From Conus ventricosus (Eukaryota; Mollusca; Gastropoda; Neogastropoda; Conidae): a DNA stretch of 64,000 nucleotides. The position numbers and the translations under genes are program-made. The DNA lies in contig CM031628.1 of the NCBI GenBank assembly GCA_018398815.1, positions 8,819,725 through 8,883,724 on the forward strand, given 5' to 3'. How positions within the stretch are numbered: position 1 is the stretch's first letter; each line of letters opens with the position of its first letter. Positions 24,966-36,009 of the stretch are shown piece by piece. The notes under the pieces were generated by a model that was not told the origin of the DNA, searched no databases, and saw only the letters and a list, made by a program, of their open reading frames with translations.

Positions 24966-25410
24966 AGCCTTACCTGTAGGTCTCTATAATACAGGCCTGG
25001 TTGAATGGTGTGTCTGAGAGTGGGGCTCAGGTAGCCTTACCTGTAGGTCTCTATAATACAGTCCTGGTTGAATGGATGTGTCTGAGAGTGGGGCTCAGGT
25101 AGCCTTACCTGTAGGTCTCTATAATACAGGCCTGGTTGAATGGATGTGTCTGAGAGTGGGGCTCAGGTAGCCTTACCTGTAGGTCTCTATAATACAGTCC
25201 TGGTTGAATGGATGTGTCTGAGAGTGGGGCTCAGGTAGCCTTACTGTAGGTCTCTATAATACAGTCCTGGTTGAATGGTGTGTCTGAGAGTGGGGCTCAG
25301 GTAGCCTTACCTGTAGGTCTCTATAATACAGCCTGGTTGAATGGATGTGTCTGAGAGTGGGGCTCAGGTAGCCTTACCTGTAGGTCTCTATAATACAGGC
25401 CTGGTTGGCA
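24930..25410. repeat. 67-bp tandem array, seven copies
   Basis: Seven nearly identical units starting at TGTGTCTGAGAGTGGGGCTC and containing CAGGTAGCCTTACCTGTAGG, TCTCTATAATACAG and GGTTGAATGG. The unit resembles the distal end of the 680-bp duplicated segment, so it probably expanded from there. Confidence 0.95.
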
Positions 25411-25497
25411 CCGGGTTATATAGTTAATGAAAATAAGCGTAGAGTACAGCCCTGTCAAGCAGTCTCAGACCGAAATGGAACTCCGTAGTAGTATTTT

Positions 25498-25935
25498 CTT
25501 TATTCTCATTGATCAGCATGAAATATGATTTCCTTATGTATGGCTTTTCATGCCTTGCTGTCGTAGCTCTGTAGCATTATCTTCATTATTCTCGTTGCAA
25601 AGCAGACGGCTGCAGGCGGAAATCTAAACAAATCTTAAATAAATGTTAGCGAACCGCCCAGAGAACGTGGACAAACGAGTCACAAGACAAAACACAACGC
25701 GTTTCGACCTCTTAGGTCTTCCTCGGGTGATACATAAACGAATAAAAACAACGAAATCACCATCTTCATCTTATGCGCAAGGAAGAAGGCGTTGTGTTTT
25801 GTCTTGTGACTCGTTTTCCACGTTCTCTGGGTGTTCGCTAACATTTATTTAAGATTTGTTCATTATTCTCATTGATCAGCACGAAATACGATTTCCTAAT
25901 GTATGGCTTTCCATGCCTTGGTGTCGTGATGACTT
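25498..25935. repeat. Inverted repeat nested inside direct repeats
   Basis: Arms of about 74 bp (25627-25700 and 25789-25861) are reverse complements; both carry GAGTCACAAGACAAAACACA or its complement. The spacer is about 88 bp. Outside the arms, a direct repeat of about 65 bp with TTCTCATTGATCAGCA and ATGTATGGCTTT occurs at 25498-25567 and 25867-25933. This nested order resembles a fold-back or MITE insertion within a duplicated host stretch. Confidence 0.9.
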
Positions 25936-26035
25936 CAGTTTTGATGTCCTCTTCACGACTGTGCCCTTACAAAGTGGATGAAGAGGTTGCTGACAATGGC
26001 AAGTTCATGGGGACCTTCACCTGACATGTGTTGGC

Positions 26036-26096
26036 TGGGAGATAAGATAATGTTGCTTTTTGCCCAGCCGACACAAAGGGCCACATCAGGGCTGTC
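26036..26096 (+). mobile_element. Dispersed SINE-core-like motif, copy 2
   Basis: GAGATAAGATAATGTTGCTT, then GCCCAGCCGACACAAAGGGC and CACATCAGGGCTG. It matches the copy at 4832-4889 over its full length, with a few changes. It lies in the intron before the second exon. Confidence 0.65.
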
Positions 26097-26553
26097 ATGT
26101 GTTGGCACCCATCAGAGGACACTGGTCCACATTGGCTTTGCCACTAAGCAAACGTCGTCAGTAGGTGCTCAGTGTTCTGCAATGTTGGATCAGAACAGGC
26201 ACAAGGAACACCACCAGTGTCCAATGCTGCAGTGTCTCCTCTGGTCGGTTGCCTCTTGACGTTGACTGTAAATATTAAGGAGTGTGAAGTGAGTCCCCCA
26301 CCTCTGAACACTCAGCTGCTGTAAGTCCATAGAAGACATGAGACATGCACACACACAGATTTCTTGTTTTTATGCATGACGATATTGCTGAAAATGTTGA
26401 AATCAGGTTATGGGGTCATTTCCTGGTTCTCCGTGACTTACGCTTCTGTTGTCCCTTATCATTTGAAAACTTACAATCTCCATGTGTTGTGAAGAATACA
26501 CAGTTCAGCAGTGTTTGATAATTCTGATTGGTTGGATGGTGACTGTCCCACAG

Positions 26554-26732
26554 GCAAGAGAAGACGGCGATCCCGGGCGGCCAACAGGGAGTCTCTGCTG
26601 TCTGCGAAGAATGAGCCCATGGGCGAGGGGGGATACCGCACCCCACGCAACGTTCCATCCTACCCGCCGGGCCATATGCCCCCAGAAACGCCGGCGGCAA
26701 CTTCGCCATGCGCTACCAAAAGTCCATCCCAG
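26554..26732 (+). CDS. Internal exon: basic juxtamembrane and cytoplasmic segment (one-base frame break)
   Basis: The acceptor CCACAG ends at 26553 and the donor GTTAGA starts at 26733. Entering in phase 1 from the transmembrane exon, the reading is G-KRRRRSRAANRESLLSAKN, then PMGEGGYRTPRNVPSYPPGH. The run of five basic residues right after the membrane helix fits a cytoplasmic stop-transfer sequence. The exon is 179 bp; a phase 1 to phase 1 exon should be a multiple of three, so one base is missing. The second half makes sense in the shifted frame (RNAGGNFAMRYQKSIP) and then joins the last exon in phase. The simplest site is the C run at about 26679-26683, where an additional C would restore the frame. 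This may be a consensus error or a true mutation. The tail is rich in Gly, Pro, Asn and Arg with no enzyme domain. Family unknown. Confidence 0.78.
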
Positions 26733-28040
26733 GTTAGAGCTGTGACGCAATGGCTGCCCCGTGCTGTTGGCTGTTGTGGGCTTTCTGTTGGACAGGCAAA
26801 TGTGGCTGTAACTGCCGCCCTTACTGCTGGGTTTGGTAGGACAGACGTCAGGCTAACTTTTGTCTAAAGCTGCTAAACAGCTCTGGTTCAGAATACAATG
26901 CTATGCTAGGTACTGGTCCAAAGTCTGACACTGTGATAGTTCAGGTCCAGACTATCAGGCTGTGTGAAGTTCTGGGCCACAATGTAATTCAATCCTGTCG
27001 AATAAGAACGAAAGAGAAAAGTGAAGATTTTCGTTGAACTGTTCACAGGCGCTAACAAGCATTGCTTACCGGCTGCTGCTAGATTTCTGTTTGCTTTCCT
27101 GCTTTTTGCATCTTTGCTTCCTAAGTGCCATGTTTGAGGATGAAGATTTGTCATGTCAACCACACTTTGTGTGAATGTATCAAGGTTGTATCATGACTTC
27201 TATTCTTTCATCTCGTTAAAAGATGTGTTTACTCTGAATGTGATGTAATGAAAATGCTAAGTCGGTGTAAGATCAGAGTACATGTATTCATCAAGGCTGA
27301 AAGGGTTTGCTCACCAAAATTGGAAAACTTTGTTGTATTGAAAGCTGGTATGCCTAGAAACCTGGTATGCCTAGAAATGACCGAGCAGTATGCTTTTATT
27401 CTGAATGGACCTCTTCAGTGAAAATCTGGTATATCAAACTGCAAGAATGTGGCTAGCTAGCACTTGATTTAGGTGGAACAAAAGAGGACGGGTAATGCGA
27501 ATGATTTCAGTTGAGGCTTTTGTTTCTTGATATTTCTTATACAAGTGAGTATTGAAGAACGTGTGTAATATGTTAAAAAGAAAAAAAAAGAATATATGAC
27601 TGGATTCCAGAGGTTTATTTGTCTTGGAGGTTACGAGTTCCTTATTCATTTTAAGTATGCAGTTACTGTGATTAGACTCAAAGTGAATTCCCAGAAGACC
27701 TCTAGGGTGTCAAAATGCTATACATGAAAGGCGTTACAAGCCAAAAGCCACTATGGAATGGACAGCTTAGTGTATTTTTGGTATGAAGATCACAAAAGTA
27801 CAACCCCCCATAAAGTTGGTATGTTATTAATTGTAACCAGTAGAGTTCCTGAGAACAGCGACAAGACAATAAGATGCAACGGCACAAAAATGGTAGACAA
27901 GGATCCCCCACCACCCACCCCCAAAAAAGGAAAAAATGCAGAGTTAAAGAGAGCATTGCAACAGAGGAAGTTAGCAGCACTGAACGTGCAGAATACAGGG
28001 GAGAGCGGTGTGTTCTGAAAGAGCCTGTCATTGCACGAGG
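26733..28040. other. Intron sequence without recognised features
   Basis: First part of the intron between the second and third exons. There is only a 16-bp direct repeat (CTGGTATGCCTAGAAA) near 27345-27378. No further exon is supported. Confidence 0.5.
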
Positions 28041-29420
28041 CAAGTGACACAGCCCCATGTTGTACCAAGTCACAGTAAGCAGACCATGTGATCCCCAGGG
28101 TCACAGTAAGCAGGCACTTACCCCACAGTCACAGTAAGCAGGCACTTACCCCCCAGTCACAGTAAGCAGGTACTTACCCCAGTCACAGTAAGCAGGCACT
28201 TACCCCACAGTCACAGTAAGCAGGCACTTACCCCCCAGTCACAGTAAGCAGGCACTTACCCCCAGTCACAGTAAGCAGGCACTTACCCCCAGGGTCAGAG
28301 TAAGCAGGCACTTACCCCCAGGGTCAGAGTAAGCAGGCACTTACCCCCCAGTCACAGTAAGCAGGCACTTACCCCACAGTCACAGTAAGCAGAGTGTGAT
28401 CCCCACAGTCACAGTAAGCAGACACTGTGATTCCCACAATCACAGTAAGCAGACGCTGTGATCCCCACAGTCACAGTAAGCAGACGCTGTGATCCCCACA
28501 GTCACAGTAAGCAGGCACTTACCCCCAGTCACAGTAAGCAGTACTTACCCCACAGTCACAGTAAGCAGACACTGTGATCCCCACAGTAAGCAGTCACTGT
28601 GATCCCCACAGTCACAGTAAGCAGACGCTGTGATCCCCACAGTCACAGTAAGCAGACACTTATCGTCACAGTAAGCAGACGCTGTGATCCCCACAGTCAC
28701 AGTAAGCAGACACTGTGATCCCCACGGTCACAGTAAGCAGACACTTACCCACAGTCACGTAAGCAGGCACTTACCCCACAGTCACAGTAAGCAGACACTT
28801 ACCCACTTCACAGTCACGTAAGCAGGCACTTACCCCACAGTCACAGTAAGCAGATGCTGTGATCCCCACAGTCACAGTAAGCAGTCACTCTGATCCCCAC
28901 AGTCACAGTAAGCAGTCACTTGATCCCCACAGTCACAGTAACAGACACTTATCGTCACAGTAAGCAGATGCGTGATCCCCACAGTCACAGTAAGCAGCAC
29001 TTACCCCCAGTCCAGTAAGCAGACACTAATTGTCACAGTAAGCAGACGCTGTGATCCCCACAGTCACAGTAAGCAGACACTGTGATCCCCCAGTCACAGT
29101 AAGCAGTCACTGTGATCCCCACAGTCACAGTAAGCAGACGCTGTGATCCCCACAGTCACAGTAAGCAGAGTGTCATCCCCACAGTCACAGTAAGCAGACG
29201 CTGTGACCCACAGTCACAGTAAGCAGAGGTGTCATCCCCACAGTCACAGTAAGCAGACGCTGTGATCCCCACAGTCACAGTAAGCAGAGATGTCATTCCC
29301 ACAGTCACAGTAAGCAGACGGTGTGATCCCCACAGTCACAGTAAGCAGCGCTGTGATCCCACAGTCACAGTAAGCAGACACTGTGATCCCCACAGTCACA
29401 GTAAGCAGACACTGTGATCC
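28041..29420. repeat. Intronic tandem array of 28-33 bp, about 45 copies, two unit types
   Basis: All units share CAGTCACAGTAAGCAG. Type a continues GCACTTACCCC (28 bp); type b continues AC(A or G)CTGTGATCCCCA (about 33 bp). Type a dominates 28080-28390, type b dominates 28850-29420, and they are interleaved between. On the minus strand each type a unit contains GGGGTAAGTGCC, close to a consensus 5' splice donor. Confidence 0.95.
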
Positions 29421-30640
29421 CTAGCCTGAAGAAGCTGTGGCCCTGGGGGTGTTTGAAAGCCAGCTGTTCAAGTTTGTGTTGTCTGTTGTCCATGCGCTGA
29501 TGTCCACCCTGACGGCAGCAGGGCCAGTGATGGCGGCTTCTTGCGCTTTGGGCCGTCCTTCCTGTCTCTCTCTGTCCAGTTCATTCCCTCCCTCTTCAGC
29601 TGATCTCGGTGGGGACAGCACGAGATCCTGCCAAGTCTAGTTTTGGGTCCTTTATGGGGAGGGAAGGGGATGGGGGATCAGTTCAAAATGACGACAACAG
29701 TGTTTGTCATGCCAGGGAAGTACTGTTGCAGGACTGAAAGAGTCGTTTCTATCGGGTTTTCTTTTTTTTTTTTTTAGATAAATAGAACATCTAAAACATA
29801 GTATCAAGGTTTTTCTCCTTTAGCTAGAAAGTTCAGCGTTTCAAGAAAATAGATGACTGCACATTTGTCATTGGTTCGTCAATGACTTGACAGTGTTCAT
29901 GAGTGGACAGTTTGTGATAATTTGATCAGTAAAGTGAGCCAGACAGGCTCACACACACACATGCACACACACAGCACACACACACACATGCACACACACC
30001 CCTTCCCCCTTGTTTTCCCCCAGGGGAGAAAACTATTGGTACAGCTGGAAGGGTTATACCCCTTATTTTTAGCCATCTTGGGGATCCTGGATCTGCTGCC
30101 CAGGGATCCTCCCCAGAATGTAAAGGATTGGCCACGTTCCAGGTAAACAACAAACCAGTGGTCGACTCCTCCACAAAGGTTGCAGTAGCTGTGGGCCCCT
30201 GGCAGTGAAATGCTGTCCCCTGGGCCCACCCTAGCTTTGTGTGCCACCAGCAGGGGTTGAATGAAGCTGAGAGGAGGGCGTTGAGCGGGAGACCTTCCGT
30301 TCCCATGGAACTCGCTTTAGCTGGTCACAAAGGGCATGGACTGCGCAAAATGAGTGCCAGACTCCATGACCAGTTCCTGGAAGTTGTGACTGATAGCATC
30401 AGCTATAGGGTTGTGCAGGCGTCGGAGCGTTTGTAAGGCACAGGAAAGAATACGCATTAGCTGATAGTTCAGAGGACTAGGGGCCAAGGGGGTGTGTGCA
30501 CGTCAGAAAAACTTGAGGATCCGAATTTATGAATGATTCCAGTAAATAAATTAATGCAGACTCCAAACAAACTAAAGGTTTGAATTCAGGTTCAGAGAAA
30601 AAAGAAGCAACCCTCTTCCATTAATAACTTTTTAGAGGAA
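29421..30640. other. Intron sequence with CA microsatellite
   Basis: A CA-rich microsatellite at about 29948-30000. Open frames around 29437-29640 and 30239-30436 have no recognisable domain and no convincing splice context, so they are not called as exons. Confidence 0.45.
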
Positions 30641-30880
30641 ATATCAGTGTGTGATAGCTGTTGATAGTTTTTAGGGGGTATACCAAAGTGTGATAGCTGT
30701 TATAAACTTTTAGGGGATATATACCAAAGTGTGATGGCTGTTGATAGCTTTTAGGGATATACCAAAGTGTGATAGCTGTTATAATCTTTTAGGGGATATA
30801 TGCCAAAGTGTGATAGCTGTTATGGTTTTAAGGGATATACAGTTAATAGCTTTTAGGGAATATACCAAAGTGTGATAGAG
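30641..30880. repeat. Tandem array of about 50 bp, about five diverged copies
   Basis: Units carry ACCAAAGTGTGATAGCTGTT and a TTTTAGGGGATATA-like segment, with indels between copies. Confidence 0.85.
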
Positions 30881-33433
30881 CAGTCAGATTGTGGATTTCT
30901 CTCAGCTGTATGACTAAAACAGTGTAAATGTATTTCTCTGTTGAAATCAGCTGGGAAGTTATGTAAGTGAACTTTTTATCTATGCCGTTCAGCTGCTTCA
31001 ACATGTGGGAGACAGTGTATCTGTTTTCACTTGACTGAATTTGGTTGGGTTTTTTTTTTTTTTTTTACTTCTGGCCTTCATGTATTTTTTTCCTTTATTT
31101 TTTTCTTTAAACTGAATTTGGTATTTTTCGGATTTTTTTTTCTGGGTTTGCGTTTCATTTTTGTTATTTTCCTGCTTGGTTTGGGTTGAGACTATATGTT
31201 CATAACATGCTTGCTGCACGCTTTCACATCTTTTGTCTTTTCCATTTTCCCCAATGTAACTCGGAGTGAACTATTACCAATGACATGGTACTAACCTCTG
31301 TACATATCACACGTCTCTTGGAAACAAAGGTGAAGGGATATTTGGAATGCTTCAGATGTTAATACTCTGTCTGTCTGCCTGTCTCTGTTATGCGCGCATA
31401 CAAGCGTACACGTGCATATACATACACATCTGTGCATGCATCCATGTGCGTGCGCGCTAGCACACACACACACACACCGCGCACACACACCCCTAATCTC
31501 TCTCCTTTGCTGGCTCCTGTTTTGTCATCTTGTGAAGAAGCTACAAATGTCTTGCTTTAGAATAAGAAAAGTACATGTGCGTATATATGCGTTTAACGTA
31601 GCAGTGTGAAGTAGCCTTGTTTACATACCATCAGAGGTTTTGTTTCACGTTATCTTTGTTTTCAAAACAAAGAACCGTAATCTCGCATGCCAGAAGTTTG
31701 AAGAACAGTGTATTTCAAATTCATTCTGATATTTGCATTAACTTGTTTCATTTTGTCCTGTACTTTTCTTCTTCCTTTCATTCCTTGTTCTTTTTCTTGC
31801 TTTCACCATTGTGTGATGTAAGGACCTACGTGCTGTCATTGACTTACAAGCTAAGATCACTGCCTTTCCCCCATGAACCCCCCCACCCCCACCTTTTTGT
31901 CTATATTCAGCAGAAAAGAGGCCGGTGACTCAAGGCTGGTACTCTGCCTGATGTCTTCGATTGTGACAAAATCATGCCGTCTCTTTGTGTGGGGAATAGA
32001 AGTAAAGGTGTGTGCAGACTTTGTGTGCAAAGCTGCAAAACAGCAAGGACGTCTCACACTTTGCACGGGGGAGAAGTAGAGGGGGTCGGGCCGGGTCGCC
32101 AAAAAAAAAAAAAAAAAAAAAAAATCTCTGAAGGCTTGGCTTTGGCGGGAAACTTTTAAAGCTTGCAAATTAGCAAGGATGTGTTCACTCGCGAAATGTT
32201 CTGTTGACGAGAAGATGGAGCGTTTGAAAATGTTTTTTTCTTTTGTAGAAAATCGCAACCTCCTTGCTTTTTTGCAATATTTGATTTTTTTGTGTTTAGG
32301 ACATTTCGTAGACATCAGGTAGTGTGTTCAGTGTTTCCCGTCTCTTCTTCTTGTGTCTAATTGGATCCCCCCTTAGCTAATTAGTTTGGATAACACAAAA
32401 AATAAATATGTGCAGTTATTGGCATGCATGTGAAAGGATTTTTTTTTACTGATAACCTACAGAGAGTGATTCAGGCCAATTATAACTTGACTAGGTGATA
32501 ACTGTGTCGGCCTGTTGATGATGGCAATAACATCAGCTGTTTTGCTAACTCTGAATTGGCTTCAATGATCACAGCTTTGGCATTAGATGGCAACTGCAGA
32601 ATTGTTCTGATTTGGTCTTTGGCTTTGGTCTATGTTAGACGTGTAGGGGTGTGCCCAACATGCTGTTCATCTCTGTGCCCCAGTAGACTGGCTAACGTGT
32701 CTCTGCACTAACATGCTGTTCATCTCTGTGCCCTAGTAGACTGGCTAACGTGTCTCTGCAGCTACAGAGCTGTCTTAACAATGTGTGCTTCCACAGTGTA
32801 CACTTGTCCTGCCATGTTCTAACTTGTATTATGCAGCTGGTCTTTGGTTATTTTATAGTACGCCAAGTTGCCCCATTTTCTTTTGCATATCCATTTTCTG
32901 GGAGCGAATTGAAGCGAAGTATTGCGTTTGGCATTGTCCACAACGAGTGAGCTCAGGGAGACAGTGTGGCAGGATTGATAGTTCTGTTACTGTGAAGAGG
33001 GCTTCCCTCAAAAGGCAGCAGTATCCTGCGACCTAAGTGGTCATCTCTGAAAATGGTGGTGAATTGAAATGGTTCCTGCCTGTTTGGGGTACCCTGTCTT
33101 TAAATCACATTCATAAGGCAGACCCTGTTGTAAAAAAGTTCTCAGTAACATTGTTTTTTTTTTTTTTTGGTACATATTTTTAGATGATCCTGAATTTTTG
33201 ATAATCTTGCCAAATCATTAAAATCAGATTGATGCCAGTTTGTATACGATATAGAAAAGACAACTGTCAGAATACACTTGATGGCCACTCGTTGTGGATC
33301 ATGCTTTGCCAGTAATGACCTAACTGTGAAGTATGTCTGTAGGCGTGGTGACTTGGTGGTGTGATTGTAGGAACAAGTCGGGAGTGATGTCTTGACAACT
33401 GACGTGAGGGGGGGGCTGTGTGCTCTGTTGCAG
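30881..33433. other. Intron sequence with simple repeats and a 52-bp duplicate
   Basis: Poly-T at about 31052-31069, a CA/TG-rich tract at about 31415-31492, and poly-A at 32101-32124. Two tandem copies of a 52-bp unit with ACATGCTGTTCATCTCTGTG lie at 32658-32760. No additional exon is supported. Confidence 0.5.
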
Positions 33434-33600
33434 ACACTGGCTACGTCTCTGGTTCTAGCGTCTACTATTCCGAGCCGTACGGCACCCTGGACGAGGAAAT
33501 GAAGGAGAGGCTACGGCCCAATCCACGCATGTGTCACATTCCTTACGACATCAAGGGCGGCCCCCTGGACACCAACCACCCCCAGGAGCATTCGGCATGA
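33434..33600 (+). CDS. Terminal exon: cytoplasmic tail with tyrosine motifs and stop
   Basis: The acceptor CTCTGTTGCAG ends at 33433. Entered in phase 1, the split codon becomes GAC, and the reading is DTGYVSGSSVYYSEPYGTLD, then EEMKERLRPNPRMCHIPYDI and a short KGG-to-EHSA ending, with TGA at 33598-33600. Five tyrosines lie in 40 residues. YGTL fits the YXX-hydrophobic form used by clathrin adaptor sorting signals. The last residues do not fit a class I PDZ ligand. Clean codon use, a strong acceptor and phase agreement with the previous exon make this the best-supported exon in the window. Together the three exons encode a membrane helix plus a cytoplasmic tail of about 115 residues (allowing for the one-base break in the middle exon). 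Function cannot be assigned; adhesion or receptor roles would be guesses. Confidence 0.85.
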
Positions 33601-36009
33601 CGCGGAGCTGTGACGTCAGGGAACGATTACGTCATCATGGACTAGAGACAATGACCTCGTCATCATCAGTTAGATCAGTACTTCTTTGTCCAGAGGGTGG
33701 ACATTGTTCACAAGTGTTGTAGGAGGACCTGGTTGACACATGACATCACAGAACTAGGGGTTTCCTTTGGCTCTTCACTCTTCATGGCATGGAACTGTCC
33801 GTGAATTCTTGTGCTCCTTTTCCTTCTTTCTTTTTTTTTTCCCTCCTCTTGGAGAGTCTTTCTTGAGAGTGTTTCATCAGATTTGTTTTTTCCCTCCTCT
33901 TGGAGAGTCTTTCTTGAGAGTGTTTCATCAGATTTGTTTATTTGGTGCATGGACCTGATCTTATCTGTTCTTTGGTATTTTTGTAAAAAAAAGAAGAAAA
34001 AAAAGAAAATGGAAATGATAAATGACCACCAAAAAAAATCTTTGCCTATAAAACAAGAAATTGTCATTTTCAAGGGAGGGAATGATGCTCTAATCTGCGC
34101 CCCAGTGTTGAAACAGATGTATGTGAAACCCACCGTGTAGAAGTACTGTATCAGATCTACAATACATGGCAGAGGAACAGGTTGTATGATGGAAACCAAA
34201 AAGTTAACAGGCCGTTTCCATTCCCCTAACAAACACCGAGTGTGTTAGCCAAAGAGACCTGCAGAAGGCCAGCAGACTGGAAGAGTGAGCTTTTGACGGT
34301 CTTTACAGCGTCGACCAGTTGGACAGGAAGTGACATGATCAGCGAGAGGAGTGTACGCTGGCCGTTTCCTGCTGGCATGTCAAAGTCCAGTGGCAGGCTT
34401 GTGAAAGGGAAGTGGGAAATTTGACGTTTAGTAAGCAAGTCGCACAGTTTCTGCTGTCACCTCCAGTGAGTTGTCCCGTGTGGCCAGTGATGTCATTGGG
34501 TGTTGTCTCCTGTCTTGCAGTGCAGTCCTAGGGTGTCATTCTCCAGCGTGTTGTCGTGACAGTCCGTCGGTAATGCAGGTCGTGGGTGGGGGGGGGGGGG
34601 GGGGGTGTCACAGGTCGAGGCACCACCCCACCCTACCCCTCCCCCTTTCAAACAGTTGTTTCTAACAGTTCCATAAATTGTCCCCTGATGTTACAGAACC
34701 CGGATTATAAAGAAAAAAAAAAAAACGAACAAGTCTTTTGGAGAACTTGTAACTAACAAGAGGACACAGATCAGACCTGGTTTGGTTGGGAGCGTGTTGG
34801 CGTTGTGTGTGTGTGTGTGTCGCGTCGGCTCACTTGGTCAGTTGGGGGTCGATCTGTGCCCGGCCAGCTCCCTTGTGGGGCTGTGGATGCCAGGGCCTGG
34901 GTGTGGATGTGGATGGCGGGTCCTTGGCAGTGTTCATGCTCATCGTGTGGCTTCACTGTACAGCTTGTTTTTGTTGATGGGAGTCCAGCCCCACCACGCC
35001 ACCTGGTGGTGGTGGTGATGCGCTCATCCACGCGCTCTCCTCACTCACCTCTCTCTCGGCTTGGTTCTTCTGTTTCCATGGTGATAACAGTCTCTGCTAG
35101 AGGGACTGTTCTTGTGACGTTTTGTTTTGTTTGGTCGCTTCTGATTACCGTTTCATCCCTTGTTACACGGAGACAAAGACAAAAAAAAAGCTGACTGAGA
35201 TTTGTCTTGTTTTTGTTGGGTTCACCACATGGCTGTGTGTTGACGATGGGCGTGACTGGGGGGGCGACTGCCTGTCTCATGGGAACCTGAGTTGTCTGGG
35301 AGAGAGAAGAGTGGTGAAAGTCTAGTGCCTGGGAATCCCCCCTTGTTCATCCACTGCAGTGCGTGAGGTGGTAGCTGGTCCAATCGTGTGTACGTCTGCA
35401 GGCAAAATCAAACCGTGTCGTTGAATGCTCACTCTTCTTTCATTTTTCTTCCCCTTGGCTTTCTTTTTCTTTTTTTTTGATACTGCAGATATCCACACAC
35501 AAAAAAACTGTTTGATTATGATTGTCAGATATGGATTTTTATAAAAGTGCATCTTTGTAAATACCTCATCATGTCGGCAGTTTCCGTTGTTCCCATTTCC
35601 CTTGTAGTAAGTGAGGCCCGCTGTGGAATGTCTGTTGGGTTTATCTGGAAGAAGAAGAAAATAATGAAAAGAGAAATTCATTTAATTAAGCTTCAGTGTA
35701 CCTTTCAGTGTACATATATTTATCAAGAACGATGTACATGGGTGGTTGTTGTTTTTTCTGTAGAGAATAGCACTTTTTTTTCAACCCAAATCTTCTGGTT
35801 CAGTACATCCAATGGGGGGATACTCTGTATGGTCACAGTGCATCCAATGGGGGGGATACTCTGTATGGTCACAGTCGCATCTTTCCTCAAGTCGCTGAGA
35901 AGTGAGTTTGCCTGCCATGTTCAACCCACTGCAGCTGTGTGCAGTTCACAAGGTCTAGTAATCATCCCAATCAGTCTTGGCTTGCCCTGTATCGCAGCAT
36001 CCTATATGA
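33601..36009 (+). other. Presumed 3' UTR and downstream flank
   Basis: Follows the stop codon without an obvious end. It contains a 51-bp tandem duplicate (about 33835-33936, CCCTCCTCTTGGAGAGTC), a G run at about 34588-34605, and a 37-bp duplicate with ATACTCTGTATGGTCACAGT at about 35804-35878. I found no clear AATAAA in this stretch, so the UTR end is undetermined. Confidence 0.4.
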
